A DNA stretch of 33,743 bases from Synergistaceae bacterium (GCA_017454625.1 JAFTCP010000053.1:1-33743), one strand, 5' to 3'. Counted from the first letter of the stretch, positions 1-8,392 are shown. A program made the numbers and translations. Notes: generated from the letters alone by a model not told the origin.

Positions 1-27
1 AGAGTGAAAATTGAGGCATATCAACAC

Positions 28-58
28 TTGACAATATATATATATATAATGCTAAAGT
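28..58 (+). promoter_or_regulatory. Possible promoter with (TA)7 repeat
   Basis: A perfect -35 hexamer TTGACA is at 28-33. It is followed at once by a (TA)7 run at 35-48, and TATAAT is at 45-50. The spacing from TTGACA to that TATAAT is only 11 bp. A weaker -10-like GCTAAA at 51-56 has the usual 17 bp. The ACT gene starts at 94. The assignment is by motif and spacing only. Confidence 0.4.
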
Positions 59-93
59 TTTGTAATCTCAATTTAATAAAGGAGTTCTTATCT

Positions 94-582
94 ATGAAGA
101 CGAGACGTTTTGCAGTATTAACTCTTTCGTTATTAATGTTAGTTCTTGCGTGTGCATCGGCGTATGCTCTCAACGGAGAAAAAGTTTTGCAGTTGAAGCA
201 GATTGCTGTACCCAGTCCGAATGAGCCGGGCAGCGTTCAGAAGATGACACAGGTAATCGCCGACCACAATATCAACCTCAACGGTATTACAATCAGGAAC
301 GATACCGACGCTCTGTTCATGGTGGATGATGTTGAAGCGACTTCGGCAGCTTTGAAAGAGGCCGGATTTGCTCCAACAATCGAGGATGTAATTGCGGTTG
401 AGATTCCTAATGTTCCCGGTGGACTGAACACATTGCTTAAAGTTTTCTCCGACGCTGGCGTGAATATTGAGCAACTGTACCTGTTCGAACTGAACAGCAA
501 AGTGTATTTTATATTCAACATCAAAGATCTCGCGAATGCTATATCAGTGTTGAAAGAAGCCGGAGCCGAGATAGTGCAGTAA
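94..582 (+). CDS. Exported protein with two ACT domains
   Basis: A 162-aa protein. The start at 94 is chosen because AAAGGAG (78-84) lies 9 nt upstream and it gives a clean signal peptide: basic MKTRR, a hydrophobic core, then AYA before LNGEK. An upstream in-frame ATG would read through the TA repeat and is rejected. The mature part holds two ACT-like modules, about residues 35-90 and 97-160, each with the pattern of a short strand, (E)PG, then (V)(L)...(N)(I). The motifs NEPGSVQKMTQVI and NVPGGLNTLLKVF mark the two starts. Tandem-ACT proteins of this size are normally cytoplasmic small-molecule (amino-acid) sensors, so export is unusual. The cysteine at residue 19 gives a poor lipobox (V-L-A-C), so a lipoprotein is possible but less likely. 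Ligand and partner are unknown. It stands alone before a terminator. Confidence 0.8.
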   Translation: MKTRRFAVLTLSLLMLVLACASAYALNGEKVLQLKQIAVPSPNEPGSVQKMTQVIADHNINLNGITIRNDTDALFMVDDVEATSAALKEAGFAPTIEDVIAVEIPNVPGGLNTLLKVFSDAGVNIEQLYLFELNSKVYFIFNIKDLANAISVLKEAGAEIVQ

Positions 583-610
583 TAAAAGTTAGCGGAATTT
601 GAGAATTAAA

Positions 611-641
611 TCCCTTCTGAGCAATCGGGAGGGAATTTTTT
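611..641 (+). terminator. Rho-independent terminator after the ACT gene
   Basis: An 8-bp stem (611-618 with 627-634, including two G-T pairs) has an 8-nt loop and is followed by six T at 636-641. It lies 28 nt after the stop codon. Confidence 0.75.
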
Positions 642-741
642 ACGCTAATTCATGGAGTTAGTTTATTCTTTAATCTGTGAGAATGTCGAAAAATTTTTTT
701 GTGTATAAAAATATCGGATAAATTTTTGCGCTGATTTAGTA

Positions 742-747
742 TATAAT
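742..747 (+). promoter_or_regulatory. Possible -10 box of glpX
   Basis: TATAAT lies 60 bp upstream of glpX. No convincing -35 hexamer sits 17 bp upstream. The glpX ribosome-binding site GGGAGG is at 791-796. Confidence 0.4.
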
Positions 748-806
748 CTTTCACAATTACAATTCATCAATTCACATAAAATATTTCGAGGGAGGTAAAT
801 TTTCTC

Positions 807-1829
807 ATGGCATTGTTTGCTCAGGATAAAAATCTCGCTATGGAACTCGTGCGCTCCGCAGAAGCCGCCGTTATGGCATCAGGACGCTGGTTTGGACTTG
901 GCGACAAAAACGAGGTTGACCGCGCCGCTGTTGAGGCTATGCGTTACGTTCTTCACGGTGTAAAAATGAACGGCGTAGTCGTAATCGGTGAAGGCGAAAA
1001 GGACGAAGCCCCCATGCTCTACAACGGTGAGCGTGTCGGTACAGGTGAAGGCCCGGAAATGGATATTGCTGTTGACCCAATAGACGGCACACGCTTAGTT
1101 GCTCAGGGGCAGGACGGAGCTATCAGCGTAATTGCCGCCGCACCGAGAGGCTCAATGTTCAGCCCGGAAAACTTGTTCTATCTCAATAAGATTGTTACGG
1201 GCCCGGAAGCCGCAGGATATATTGACATTCAAGCTCCTGTTGAGTTCAACGTTAGAATTGTCGCGAAGGCTAAAGGCAAAAAGATTGAGGAGACAACCGT
1301 AGTAATGCTTGACCGTCCGAGAAATCATGAAATTCTCGAAAAAGTCAGGAAGATTGGCGCGAGAATAAGATTAATCGGGGACGGCGACGTTGCTGGCTCA
1401 TTAATGACGAGTTTACCCGGACACGAATCGGCTGACTTACTTTTAGGAATTGGCGGATCTCCTGAGGCCGTAATCACCGCGTGCGCTATGAAGTGTCTTG
1501 ACGCTAACATGCAGTGTATGCCCTATTTCCGAAATGAAGAGGACGAGGCACGAGCAAGAGAACGCGGCTTAACGAAAGACACGGTTTTGACGATTAACGA
1601 TTTAGTCAAGAGTGATAACGTCTTTTTTGCGGCGGCTGGAGGTTCTGACGGAGATTTGTTAAGGGGCGTTCATTATCATGGAGCTCACATTGAGACAAAT
1701 TCACTCTGCATGAGGAGCAGTTCCGGGACAATAAGATTTATCTCTGCAACTCACTCACAAAAGAAACTCGAAGAAATGGGCGGCAATATCGCTTATGATC
1801 CTACAGTGAAAGAGGAGCTCGGTTTATAA
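807..1829 (+). CDS. glpX: Fructose-1,6-bisphosphatase class II
   Basis: A 340-aa cytoplasmic enzyme, of usual GlpX length, that hydrolyses fructose-1,6-bisphosphate to fructose-6-phosphate in gluconeogenesis. Visible signatures are D33 in the GLGDKNEVD segment, [10 protein letters not shown] at 61-70 and DPIDGT at 90-95. These are the metal-binding and catalytic acidic motifs of the FBPase II/lithium-sensitive phosphatase fold. The C-terminal half carries GDGDVAGS and the conserved GSSGTIRF-like segment (SSSGTIRFI). A strong ribosome-binding site (GGGAGG) precedes the ATG. The stop codon overlaps the DedA start by one base, so the two are translationally coupled. Some GlpX proteins also use sedoheptulose-1,7-bisphosphate, and that cannot be decided here. 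A gluconeogenic phosphatase suits an organism living on amino acids (inference). Confidence 0.95.
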   Translation: MALFAQDKNLAMELVRSAEAAVMASGRWFGLGDKNEVDRAAVEAMRYVLHGVKMNGVVVIGEGEKDEAPMLYNGERVGTGEGPEMDIAVDPIDGTRLVAQGQDGAISVIAAAPRGSMFSPENLFYLNKIVTGPEAAGYIDIQAPVEFNVRIVAKAKGKKIEETTVVMLDRPRNHEILEKVRKIGARIRLIGDGDVAGSLMTSLPGHESADLLLGIGGSPEAVITACAMKCLDANMQCMPYFRNEEDEARARERGLTKDTVLTINDLVKSDNVFFAAAGGSDGDLLRGVHYHGAHIETNSLCMRSSSGTIRFISATHSQKKLEEMGGNIAYDPTVKEELGL

Positions 1830-2440
1830 TGCATATCATCAGCGCACTCACAGAATGGCTCGTGAACACAATCGGAAGCATGGGCTACACTGGAATTATC
1901 TCGCTAATGTTCCTTGAATCCTCCTTCTTTCCGTTCCCAAGTGAAGTTGTCATGCCTCCTGCCGGTTATCTTGCGTGGAAAGGTGAAATGTCGTTATCTC
2001 TCGTCTTAATTTCCGGGATTGCCGGGAGTTTGCTGGGTGCGCTGTTCAATTACTGGGTAGCTGTGAAACTTGGCCGTCCGTTCTTGCTGAAATACGGAAA
2101 ATACTTCTTCGTCTCTCCTGAGAGCATTAACAAAGCCGATGAATTTTTCTCGCGTCATGGCCACGTCAGCACGTTAGTCGGGAGATTATTACCCGTAATT
2201 CGTCAATATATTTCGCTTCCTGCCGGAATTGCCAGAATGCCGATGAAGACTTTCATGCTTTTTACGACGATCGGAGCCGGAGCTTGGGTTTGCGTGCTGA
2301 CCTTTGCGGGATATTTGCTCGGTGAACATCAAAATTTACTGAAGGAATATTTACATGTGATAACTTTTGCATGTATAGCTCTGGCGTGTGCGATTGCCGG
2401 AGGATATTATCTTTATTGGAAGCGGCATAAAGCGAAGTAA
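1829..2440 (+). CDS. DedA family integral membrane protein
   Basis: A 203-aa polytopic membrane protein. Family marks are E30 followed by [17 protein letters not shown] (34-50), then [21 protein letters not shown] (118-138 region) with arginines R119 and R125. These are the conserved acidic and arginine residues of the DedA/VTT transporter superfamily. Hydrophobic stretches lie near 20-35, 52-80, 140-165 and 175-197. DedA proteins are implicated in recycling lipid carriers such as undecaprenyl phosphate and in envelope homeostasis; the substrate here is not known. Start and stop are joined to glpX by an ATGA-like one-base overlap (TAATG). The link with glpX is likely co-transcription only. 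A PAP2 phosphatase and an LCP ligase elsewhere in the window also serve lipid-linked glycan chemistry. Confidence 0.88.
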   Translation: MHIISALTEWLVNTIGSMGYTGIISLMFLESSFFPFPSEVVMPPAGYLAWKGEMSLSLVLISGIAGSLLGALFNYWVAVKLGRPFLLKYGKYFFVSPESINKADEFFSRHGHVSTLVGRLLPVIRQYISLPAGIARMPMKTFMLFTTIGAGAWVCVLTFAGYLLGEHQNLLKEYLHVITFACIALACAIAGGYYLYWKRHKAK

Positions 2441-2459
2441 ATTTCCTGCTCTCATCTGG

Positions 2460-2502
2460 CCGGCACTTGAGCGGGGCGGGTGGGTGGGAGCGAAAGTGCC
2501 GG
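2460..2502 (+). other. Hairpin carrying a G-quadruplex motif in its loop
   Basis: A perfect 9-bp stem CCGGCACTT/AAGTGCCGG (2460-2468 with 2494-2502) encloses a 25-nt loop containing GGGGCGGGTGGGTGGG. That is four G-runs with 1-nt loops, a canonical quadruplex motif. No T tract follows, so it is not an ordinary terminator. It separates the dedA stop from the comM promoter. Confidence 0.75.
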
Positions 2503-2506
2503 TATA

Positions 2507-2515
2507 TGGTATAAT
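2507..2515 (+). promoter_or_regulatory. Extended -10 promoter of comM
   Basis: TGGTATAAT is a consensus extended -10 element, 37 bp before the comM start. There is no clear -35; the upstream side is the G-rich hairpin. Confidence 0.55.
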
Positions 2516-2551
2516 CAAAACTCACATACTATAAACAGGAGAAATAAAAAC

Positions 2552-4057
2552 TTGCGAAATATTCTCGGCGTAACATTAAGAGGCGTTGAAGCTCTTCCGG
2601 TCGAAGTTGAAGTTGAGATAACCGGAGGGCTTTTTGCAATCTCTATCATCGGAATGCCTGACGTTGCCGTCCGAGAATCCCGCGAGAGAGTTCGTGCCGC
2701 ACTTCGTTATCTCGGTTTGAACTTGAAGGGGCGAATTTCCGTAAATCTTGCGCCTGCTGACATTCCCAAAGAAGGAGCATTATTAGACTTACCAATTGCG
2801 CTCGGAATGTTACACGCTACGAGTATGATTAGTGAATGTCCAAAGGCTTTATACATGGGTGAACTCGCTCTTGACGGAAGACTGCGGCGTGTTCGTGGGG
2901 CTGTTCCGGCGGCTTTTCTCGCTCGTGAGCTGAATATTCCGCTTTACGTCCCTGTTGAGAATGCCGAAGAAGTTGCGCTTGTTAAGGGAGTAAACGCGTA
3001 TTGTGCTGACAGTTTGAGTGAACTCGTCTTAATGCTGAAGGGAGAAATTGAGCCGCGTCCAGTTCCTCCGGTTTATATCCCAGAGATGCCGGAAAACTCT
3101 GAGCCTGACTTTGCGGACGTTAAGGGCCAGACACAAGCACGACGAGCCGCAGAGATTGCCGCCGCTGGACATCATAACTTGCTGCTAGTTGGCTCACCAG
3201 GAAGCGGGAAAACTTTAATCGCTAAGGCCCTCGCTGGAATTTTGCCGCCTTTAACTGATGATGAACTCGTTGAAACTCTTTTAGTCCGGAGTACTCTGGG
3301 GATTGAGACGACAACAGGACGACAAAGGCCGTTCCGAACCGTTCATTTCACGGCAAGCACAGTATCAGTCTGCGGTGGAGGAAATAACTTGAAGCCCGGC
3401 GAAGTCTCATTAGCTCATCGAGGAGTTCTCTTTCTTGACGAATATACGGAGTTCAAGAGGGATTTAACGGAGAGTTTGCGGGGACCGATTGAGGACGGAC
3501 AAATCACGGTGAGCAGAGCGGCAGGAACTGTAACTTATCCGTCGCGCGTGCTTCTTGTCTTGGCGGCTAATCCCTGTGCGTGCGGATATTTCGGCGACCC
3601 ATTAATCCCGTGCAAATGCTCAAGTTTCGATATTGAACGTTACAGACGAAAATTATCCGGGCCAATTATCGACAGAATAGATTTGCAGATTAACGTACCG
3701 AGATTGACACCGGAAGAATTATTATCGTTCACCGACAAGAATAATCCTCCAGAATCGAGCGCCGTAATCCGTGAAAGAGTAATTAAGGCGCGAAAAATCC
3801 AACAGGAACGCTGGAAGGAATTCGGACTTGTGTGTAACGCTGAACTTCCGGAAAAACTCGTGAAGAAATTTTTGACGCTTAGCGATGAGGAACATGCTTA
3901 TCTTGTTAAAATGGCCGAAAAATTTAATTTGTCAGGAAGAGGATTAAGTCGAGTCCTGAAAGTTTCACGTACGATTGCTGACTTGGCCGGTGAGGAGAAT
4001 ATTAATACTAAGCATCTCGCCGAAGCATTAATGTATAGACAAGTTTACGGAAGATAA
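2552..4057 (+). CDS. comM: ComM/YifB family Mg-chelatase-like AAA+ ATPase
   Basis: A 501-aa protein read from TTG at 2552, with AGGAG at 2537-2541. An in-frame GTG at 2480 would put the hairpin and promoter inside the gene and is rejected. Domains in order: an N-terminal ChlI/Lon-like domain (about 1-160) with VRESRERVRAALR and VNLAPADIPKEG, then the Mg-chelatase AAA+ core with Walker A GSPGSGKT (about 214-221) and Walker B GVLFLDE (about 291-297). A cysteine cluster CACGYFGDPLIPCKC follows, and then the C-terminal lid domain. In ComM-characterised bacteria this hexameric helicase drives branch migration during natural transformation. In many non-competent species the gene is called yifB with unknown role. 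It is followed by convergent genes, so it appears monocistronic. Confidence 0.9.
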   Translation: MRNILGVTLRGVEALPVEVEVEITGGLFAISIIGMPDVAVRESRERVRAALRYLGLNLKGRISVNLAPADIPKEGALLDLPIALGMLHATSMISECPKALYMGELALDGRLRRVRGAVPAAFLARELNIPLYVPVENAEEVALVKGVNAYCADSLSELVLMLKGEIEPRPVPPVYIPEMPENSEPDFADVKGQTQARRAAEIAAAGHHNLLLVGSPGSGKTLIAKALAGILPPLTDDELVETLLVRSTLGIETTTGRQRPFRTVHFTASTVSVCGGGNNLKPGEVSLAHRGVLFLDEYTEFKRDLTESLRGPIEDGQITVSRAAGTVTYPSRVLLVLAANPCACGYFGDPLIPCKCSSFDIERYRRKLSGPIIDRIDLQINVPRLTPEELLSFTDKNNPPESSAVIRERVIKARKIQQERWKEFGLVCNAELPEKLVKKFLTLSDEEHAYLVKMAEKFNLSGRGLSRVLKVSRTIADLAGEENINTKHLAEALMYRQVYGR

Positions 4058-4087
4058 AAAATTTCCCCCCAGTGTGATCCGGAGGGA
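4056..4087 (-). terminator. Terminator of the wzz-like gene
   Basis: Read on the minus strand, a short imperfect stem (TCCCTCC pairing with GGGGGGA, one mismatch) is followed by six T (4061-4056). It sits just after the minus-strand stop and abuts the comM stop. Confidence 0.55.
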
Positions 4088-4096
4088 TTGAAAAGT

Positions 4097-5278
4097 TTAC
4101 TCGTCAAAATCTTCGTCGTATTCACGTTCTCTTCTTGCCTTACGCATTGCTCTAAAGTGTTCAGACAAGAAAGACCAGAACAAGCTCAACGCTAAGCCCA
4201 TAGCCGTCCCCATTATAACAATTCTCCCGCGCTTAGGCCCATATTTATAATCAGGCGGAGTTGCATAGTCGATAATTGAGATCGTCGATAAATCGTTAGC
4301 TTCACTCAATCTTGCATTTTCATACTGTCTGAGCATCATTTCATATTTTGCCGTTGCGAACTGTAAGGCTCTCACATAACGCTGATATTCAATTCCAAGT
4401 TCAGGGACATCTCCAATTGATGAAAGCAAATCTCCTGTCTGCGTCCTTCGTCTTCCGTCGGCTCTACTCTGCTCCTCTTCAAGTTTTCTGAGTTCCTTTG
4501 TCATTGCGTCAAGCTCGGATTGAAGCAATTTCAATCTTGGGTTATCTCGTTTTGCGTAACTGCTTAGAGTGGATATTTCTACGTTTTTCGCGGCGATACG
4601 ATTTCTCAAGCTGGCAATTGATGCGAGTAATGCGCTTGCCTGAGATTCGAGAGCTATTACACCTTTGGACTGCTGATAATTTATCATGTCCGATTCAACA
4701 TCGTTTAACTCCTGCTGAGCCTGTTTGAGCTGATTTTCAAAGAAATTTCGTCTCTGTTGGGCATCAGCTAATGAAATTTCCTGTAACTTTTTCTGAAGCT
4801 CACTGACAAAAGCATTAGCCACGTCTGCGGCAAATTTTGGCTCTTTGTCAATAAAAGCTATGCTGATAATTCCGCTCTTGTTGTCCTCAGCAGTTTCAAG
4901 GTTTCCGATAGTTGCAGCTCTTACACGTAGACGTATATCATTGCTGTAACGTTCCATCAAGTTAAATTTATCGATGATATTATCGACCACAGAATCTCCC
5001 TTAATAATTCCGATCATCATTTGACCGCTTGTTGCTGCGTTTGGAAGTCCAACGAAGTCCGCAAGCCCTCCGAACTGAGATAAAATACCGCTTGTGCCTC
5101 GTCCTTGAGGAGGAAGTATTCTGCACTCACCTCTATACGTGAAATCCCGTGTCATTGCATACCATAAGGATAAAACTGCAGATATAAACGTTATGAAGAT
5201 GATAAAAAATTTTTTGCGCCATACAATATTAAAAATGTCCAGCAATGACAGTTCGTCTTCAAATTGCTCTTCAGGCAT
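4097..5278 (-). CDS. Wzz/GNVR chain-length determinant-like protein
   Basis: A 393-aa inner-membrane protein with the classic Wzz layout. It has a short cytoplasmic N-terminus, TM1 near 23-42 (FFIIFITFISAVLSLWY), and a Wzz domain with the early strand YRGECRILPP. A long coiled-coil region lies at roughly 165-275, rich in Q, E, L and K, and a GNVR-like segment near 285-330 has YQRYVRALQFATAKYEMML. A proline-rich PPDYKYGPKR precedes TM2 near 352-371, and the cytoplasmic tail is charged. Such proteins set the length of O-antigen, capsule or exopolysaccharide chains. No tyrosine-kinase domain is fused. The racemase gene lies 50 nt upstream on the same strand, and no wzx/wzy cluster is nearby. AAAGGA precedes the ATG by about 12 nt. 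Confidence 0.88.
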   Translation of the reverse strand: MPEEQFEDELSLLDIFNIVWRKKFFIIFITFISAVLSLWYAMTRDFTYRGECRILPPQGRGTSGILSQFGGLADFVGLPNAATSGQMMIGIIKGDSVVDNIIDKFNLMERYSNDIRLRVRAATIGNLETAEDNKSGIISIAFIDKEPKFAADVANAFVSELQKKLQEISLADAQQRRNFFENQLKQAQQELNDVESDMINYQQSKGVIALESQASALLASIASLRNRIAAKNVEISTLSSYAKRDNPRLKLLQSELDAMTKELRKLEEEQSRADGRRRTQTGDLLSSIGDVPELGIEYQRYVRALQFATAKYEMMLRQYENARLSEANDLSTISIIDYATPPDYKYGPKRGRIVIMGTAMGLALSLFWSFLSEHFRAMRKARREREYDEDFDE

Positions 5279-5328
5279 AAATTATACAAATCCTTTCATG
5301 AATAAAAATTTTTCGTGTGATTATAACA

Positions 5329-6033
5329 TTACATTTCATAAAGCACACGAATACAAGCATCACTAAGAGCCTTCAAGCTCGAAACTTGACGTTCAAGCGG
5401 AAGCCCCGAAGCCTCATAGGCAAGCGGAAGTTCTGTACACCCCATTGTTACCGGGATATCACGTTCACGCCATAATTCACTTACAACTTCATTCATAATT
5501 TCTCCGGCTGTCTTCATGTCCCCAGCTTTTACATATCTTATGCATGACTGGACTTTATCCTGTTGTTCATGAGACGGACGCGCAAAATGATAACGCATTC
5601 GTTCAGCACATTCCGGGTAAATCAAGCTCTTCTGTGTCCCGTCAGTTGCTAAGAGCCACGAACAATTACCCTTGCTGAGTTCTTTTGCGGCTTCAACGGT
5701 AACTTCGACGATGTGAATTAACGGCACGGGCAATTCCTCACGAAAACGGTCAATGAAATAATGCGCGGTATTACACGGAACAGCGAGAACGTCTGCTCCC
5801 CATTCGACGAGTTGAAGCAAATTCTTACGGATTACGGGTAAAGGGTCAGGGCCAATTCCCATTAAGCCGTCGCTTCTGTCTGGTGTCTCAGGGTCAGAGA
5901 GCATAATAATTTTGGGATGTTCAGCGTCGCTTTTTGCCGGAGCATCACGAGCTAATATCCTCAGGAACTCAGCACAGGCCGCCGGGCCCATTCCTCCGAG
6001 TACTCCTAAAACTTTTTGCGGACGTGTAAGCAT
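5329..6033 (-). CDS. Aspartate/glutamate racemase family protein
   Basis: A 234-aa cytoplasmic enzyme of the PLP-independent Asp/Glu racemase superfamily. The glycine-rich start VLGVLGGMGPAA is followed by the first catalytic cysteine C87 in AVPCNTAHYF and the second, C199, in VTMGCTELPL. Both are intact, so it should be active. RacD/YgeA-type members interconvert L- and D-amino acids (Asp, Glu, or broader). The exact substrate is not visible. A strong AAGGAGG ribosome-binding site lies 9 nt before ATG. The DNA of the first codons (ATGCTTACACGTCCGCA and on) recurs in decayed form three times upstream. Wzz lies downstream on the same strand, possibly co-transcribed. Confidence 0.88.
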   Translation of the reverse strand: MLTRPQKVLGVLGGMGPAACAEFLRILARDAPAKSDAEHPKIIMLSDPETPDRSDGLMGIGPDPLPVIRKNLLQLVEWGADVLAVPCNTAHYFIDRFREELPVPLIHIVEVTVEAAKELSKGNCSWLLATDGTQKSLIYPECAERMRYHFARPSHEQQDKVQSCIRYVKAGDMKTAGEIMNEVVSELWRERDIPVTMGCTELPLAYEASGLPLERQVSSLKALSDACIRVLYEM

Positions 6034-6376
6034 AAATAAATTCCTCCTTGTGAAAGTTTTATAATAATATTCACCTGTAAATATTTCTCATATTAGCATC
6101 TTATTCGCAAGAACTCATCACAGATAATTGATACCATTATGTTGAGAATACTAAAAACTTTCTGCGGACGTGTAAGCATAAATCCCTATGAAAGTTTTAT
6201 ATTCAGTATTGTATCAGTCTATTCATGATTACTTTTCATCGTCAAGAAGTCAAGTCGAACGCCGGAATTTTTGCGATGTGTAAGCATGTGAAAATTTTAT
6301 AGCCAGTTCACGATTATTTTTCGCCGTCAAGAACTCCAGCGCCAAAGCCTGAATTTTTTTCGACGTGTAAGCAATT
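6005..6376. repeat. Decayed repeats of the racemase gene start
   Basis: Four related blocks lie near 6005-6060 (the real gene start), 6150-6200, 6221-6296 and 6306-6376. Each contains a variant of TTTTTGCGGACGTGTAAGCA. The second block keeps the first eight codons of the racemase (MLTRPQKV) on the minus strand and then diverges. Blocks three and four are more like each other: each has a shared TCATGATTA-like lead, then CGTCAAGAA, then GACGTGTAAGCA. The 6034-6526 stretch holds no gene besides these repeats and the cstA promoter region. Confidence 0.75.
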
Positions 6377-6461
6377 GCTAATAATTATGAACGAACTCAA
6401 AATTTTATGAAAGACTATGTTAGCGTATAATTGTGTTTCATAAACAAAAATTTTTCTTGCT

Positions 6462-6467
6462 TATAAT
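6462..6467 (+). promoter_or_regulatory. Possible -10 box of cstA
   Basis: TATAAT lies 60 bp before the cstA start, with TG four bases upstream. The -35 is not clear. Confidence 0.35.
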
Positions 6468-6526
6468 CACGAATGGACTAAAATTTTACGCGTATTATTA
6501 TACTTTCAGAAGGGAGAAATTTTTTC

Positions 6527-8101
6527 ATGTATTCGTTTTTAGGCGGCCTTGTAATTTTAATTCTCGGCTATATTATTTACGGCGGCATCGTTAATTACAT
6601 TTTCGGGCCTGACGACAGAGAAACACCATGCGTAAAGCATCCGGACGGCGTTGACTTTGTGCCGATTTCTGCGGGACGAGCTTTCTTAATTCAGCTTCTC
6701 AACATCGCGGGACTTGGGCCAATCTTCGGAGCATTAACCGGAGCAATCTGGGGACCTCAAGTTTATTTATGGATAGTTTTCGGAACAATTTTTGCCGGAG
6801 CTGTTCATGATTATCTCGTCGGAATGCTTTCAATCAGGAACGACGGCGCGAGCGTGAGCGAAATTACGGGAAAATATTTAGGCGGCTTCATGCTTCAGGT
6901 TATGCGTTTATTCTCGGTCGTACTGCTCGTAATGGTCGGTGTCGTCTTCATGGTCGGTCCGGCTGGACTGCTTGCATTGATGATTACTCAGGGAACAAGC
7001 GGGGCTGTCGGTGCGACTGGCGGAGCTCCTGCGATGTTCATGGGTTACAGCGCGGCTGACTGGACAAAAATTTTGACGGTCGTAATTCTCGTTTATTACT
7101 TCCTGGCTACACTTCTTCCCATTGATAAAGTTATCGGCAAAATTTACCCGGTATTTGGACTTTGCTTAATCTTCATGGCAATCGGAATTGGCGGCGTAAC
7201 TGTTTACAATCACGTTCAGGGAACGAAGCCGATGATTGAACTTTGGGAAGGACTTTACAACATGCATCCGAAAGCTGACGCAATGCCTATTTGGCCGTTA
7301 ATGTTCATCACGGTAGCTTGCGGAGCAATTTCCGGTTTCCACGCGACACAGTCCCCGATGATGGCGAGATGTTTAACGTCAGAGCGTCAGGGAAGATTTG
7401 TATTTTACGGCGCAATGGTAGCTGAAGGAATTATCGCGTTGATTTGGGCATCAGCCGGTATAGCTTTCTACAATGGAACTGACGGCGGCTTCTCAACAGC
7501 AGGACTTTTAGCGGTCGGCGGCGGTAACTCAACGAGCGTTTATCAAATTTCCGTCGGACTTTTAGGGCCCATCGGAAGTATCTTAGCTTTGCTCGGTGTC
7601 GTTGCATGCCCGATTACTTCAGGAGATACGGCATTCAGAAGCGCGCGTTTAACGTTAGCTGACTGGTTCAAGATTGACCAGAAGGGATTTTTCCCGCGTA
7701 TTGCTCTTTCGCTTCCTTTGCTTGCAATCGGCTATTTAATTTCCTTCCAGGATTACGGCATTGTCTGGCGTTATTTCTCATGGTCAAACCAGACCTTAGC
7801 AATGATAGCTTTGTGGGCAGGAGCAGTTTATCTCAGCAGGAACGTCGGAGCTGGCAAGGGCTTTATCGCGGCAATCCCGGCGGCTTTCATGTCAGCGGTC
7901 AGCATTACATATTTCTGCATTGCTAATGAGTGCTATCCTGCAGTAATTCGCGGAATTATGAGCGTATCAGGCTGGAATATTCCCGAACTTTACCGTTCAA
8001 TTCCGAGAAACGTATCTTACGGCATCGGAATAGGCTTTGCAGTGTTATTCTTCCTGATTTACTGGGTAAAAGTTTACTCACCGGCGAGCAAAGAGGCATA
8101 A
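6527..8101 (+). CDS. cstA: CstA-family carbon-starvation/peptide or pyruvate transporter, short form
   Basis: A 524-aa polytopic membrane protein with about a dozen hydrophobic segments. Family features: GPDDRETPCVKHPDGVDFVP after TM1, the AGLGPIFGALTGAIWGP loop, FAGAVHDYLVGMLSIRNDGAS, CGAISGFHATQSPMMARC and the conserved CPITSGDTAFRSARLTLAD. E. coli CstA and BtsT have about 700 residues. This one belongs to the shorter branch without the large C-terminal extension. Characterised relatives import peptides or pyruvate. AGGGAG lies 11-12 nt before ATG. Only three bases separate its stop from the small HMA gene, implying one transcript. Confidence 0.9.
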   Translation: MYSFLGGLVILILGYIIYGGIVNYIFGPDDRETPCVKHPDGVDFVPISAGRAFLIQLLNIAGLGPIFGALTGAIWGPQVYLWIVFGTIFAGAVHDYLVGMLSIRNDGASVSEITGKYLGGFMLQVMRLFSVVLLVMVGVVFMVGPAGLLALMITQGTSGAVGATGGAPAMFMGYSAADWTKILTVVILVYYFLATLLPIDKVIGKIYPVFGLCLIFMAIGIGGVTVYNHVQGTKPMIELWEGLYNMHPKADAMPIWPLMFITVACGAISGFHATQSPMMARCLTSERQGRFVFYGAMVAEGIIALIWASAGIAFYNGTDGGFSTAGLLAVGGGNSTSVYQISVGLLGPIGSILALLGVVACPITSGDTAFRSARLTLADWFKIDQKGFFPRIALSLPLLAIGYLISFQDYGIVWRYFSWSNQTLAMIALWAGAVYLSRNVGAGKGFIAAIPAAFMSAVSITYFCIANECYPAVIRGIMSVSGWNIPELYRSIPRNVSYGIGIGFAVLFFLIYWVKVYSPASKEA

Positions 8102-8104
8102 TCT

Positions 8105-8320
8105 ATGAAGAAGTTAATTCACGTTGAAGGCATGGGATGCATGAACTGTGTGCATCACGTGAAGGAAGCTCTCGAAGGTCTTGACGGAGTAAGCAGTGCT
8201 GACGTAAGTCTTGAGAAGAATACGGCGTTAATCACACTCACTCAGGACGTTTCTGACACAGCTATAATCGCGGCAATCGAAGAAGCGGGCTATGACGTAG
8301 CTAAAATTGAGGCGGCATAA
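8105..8320 (+). CDS. Small heavy-metal-associated (HMA) domain protein
   Basis: A 71-aa single-domain protein with the ferredoxin-like HMA pattern. GMGCMNC at 9-15 supplies the two metal-binding cysteines C12 and C15. GVSSADVSLEKNTALIT and IEEAGYDV complete the typical alternation. The length matches CopZ/Atx1-type metallochaperones, which bind Cu(I) and hand it to P-type ATPases. No copper ATPase is in the window. The gene is joined to cstA with a 3-nt gap, and its ribosome-binding site (AGAGG) lies inside the cstA end. The copper role is a family inference. Confidence 0.88.
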   Translation: MKKLIHVEGMGCMNCVHHVKEALEGLDGVSSADVSLEKNTALITLTQDVSDTAIIAAIEEAGYDVAKIEAA

Positions 8321-8335
8321 CTAGGAAAATTTTAC

Positions 8336-8369
8336 ACAGGTCGTTGATAATCTCGGCGGCCTGTTTTTT
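8336..8369 (+). terminator. Terminator of cstA-HMA
   Basis: An 8-bp stem ACAGGTCG/CGGCCTGT (8336-8343 with 8357-8364) is followed by a run of six T (8364-8369). Confidence 0.8.
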
Positions 8370-8392
8370 GTGTACAAGGAGAGAAAAAGTTT

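Noticed and set aside
4-93. N-terminal extension of the ACT protein
   Set aside because: It would translate the TA repeat and lacks a ribosome-binding site; the ATG at 94 has AAAGGAG and starts a signal peptide.
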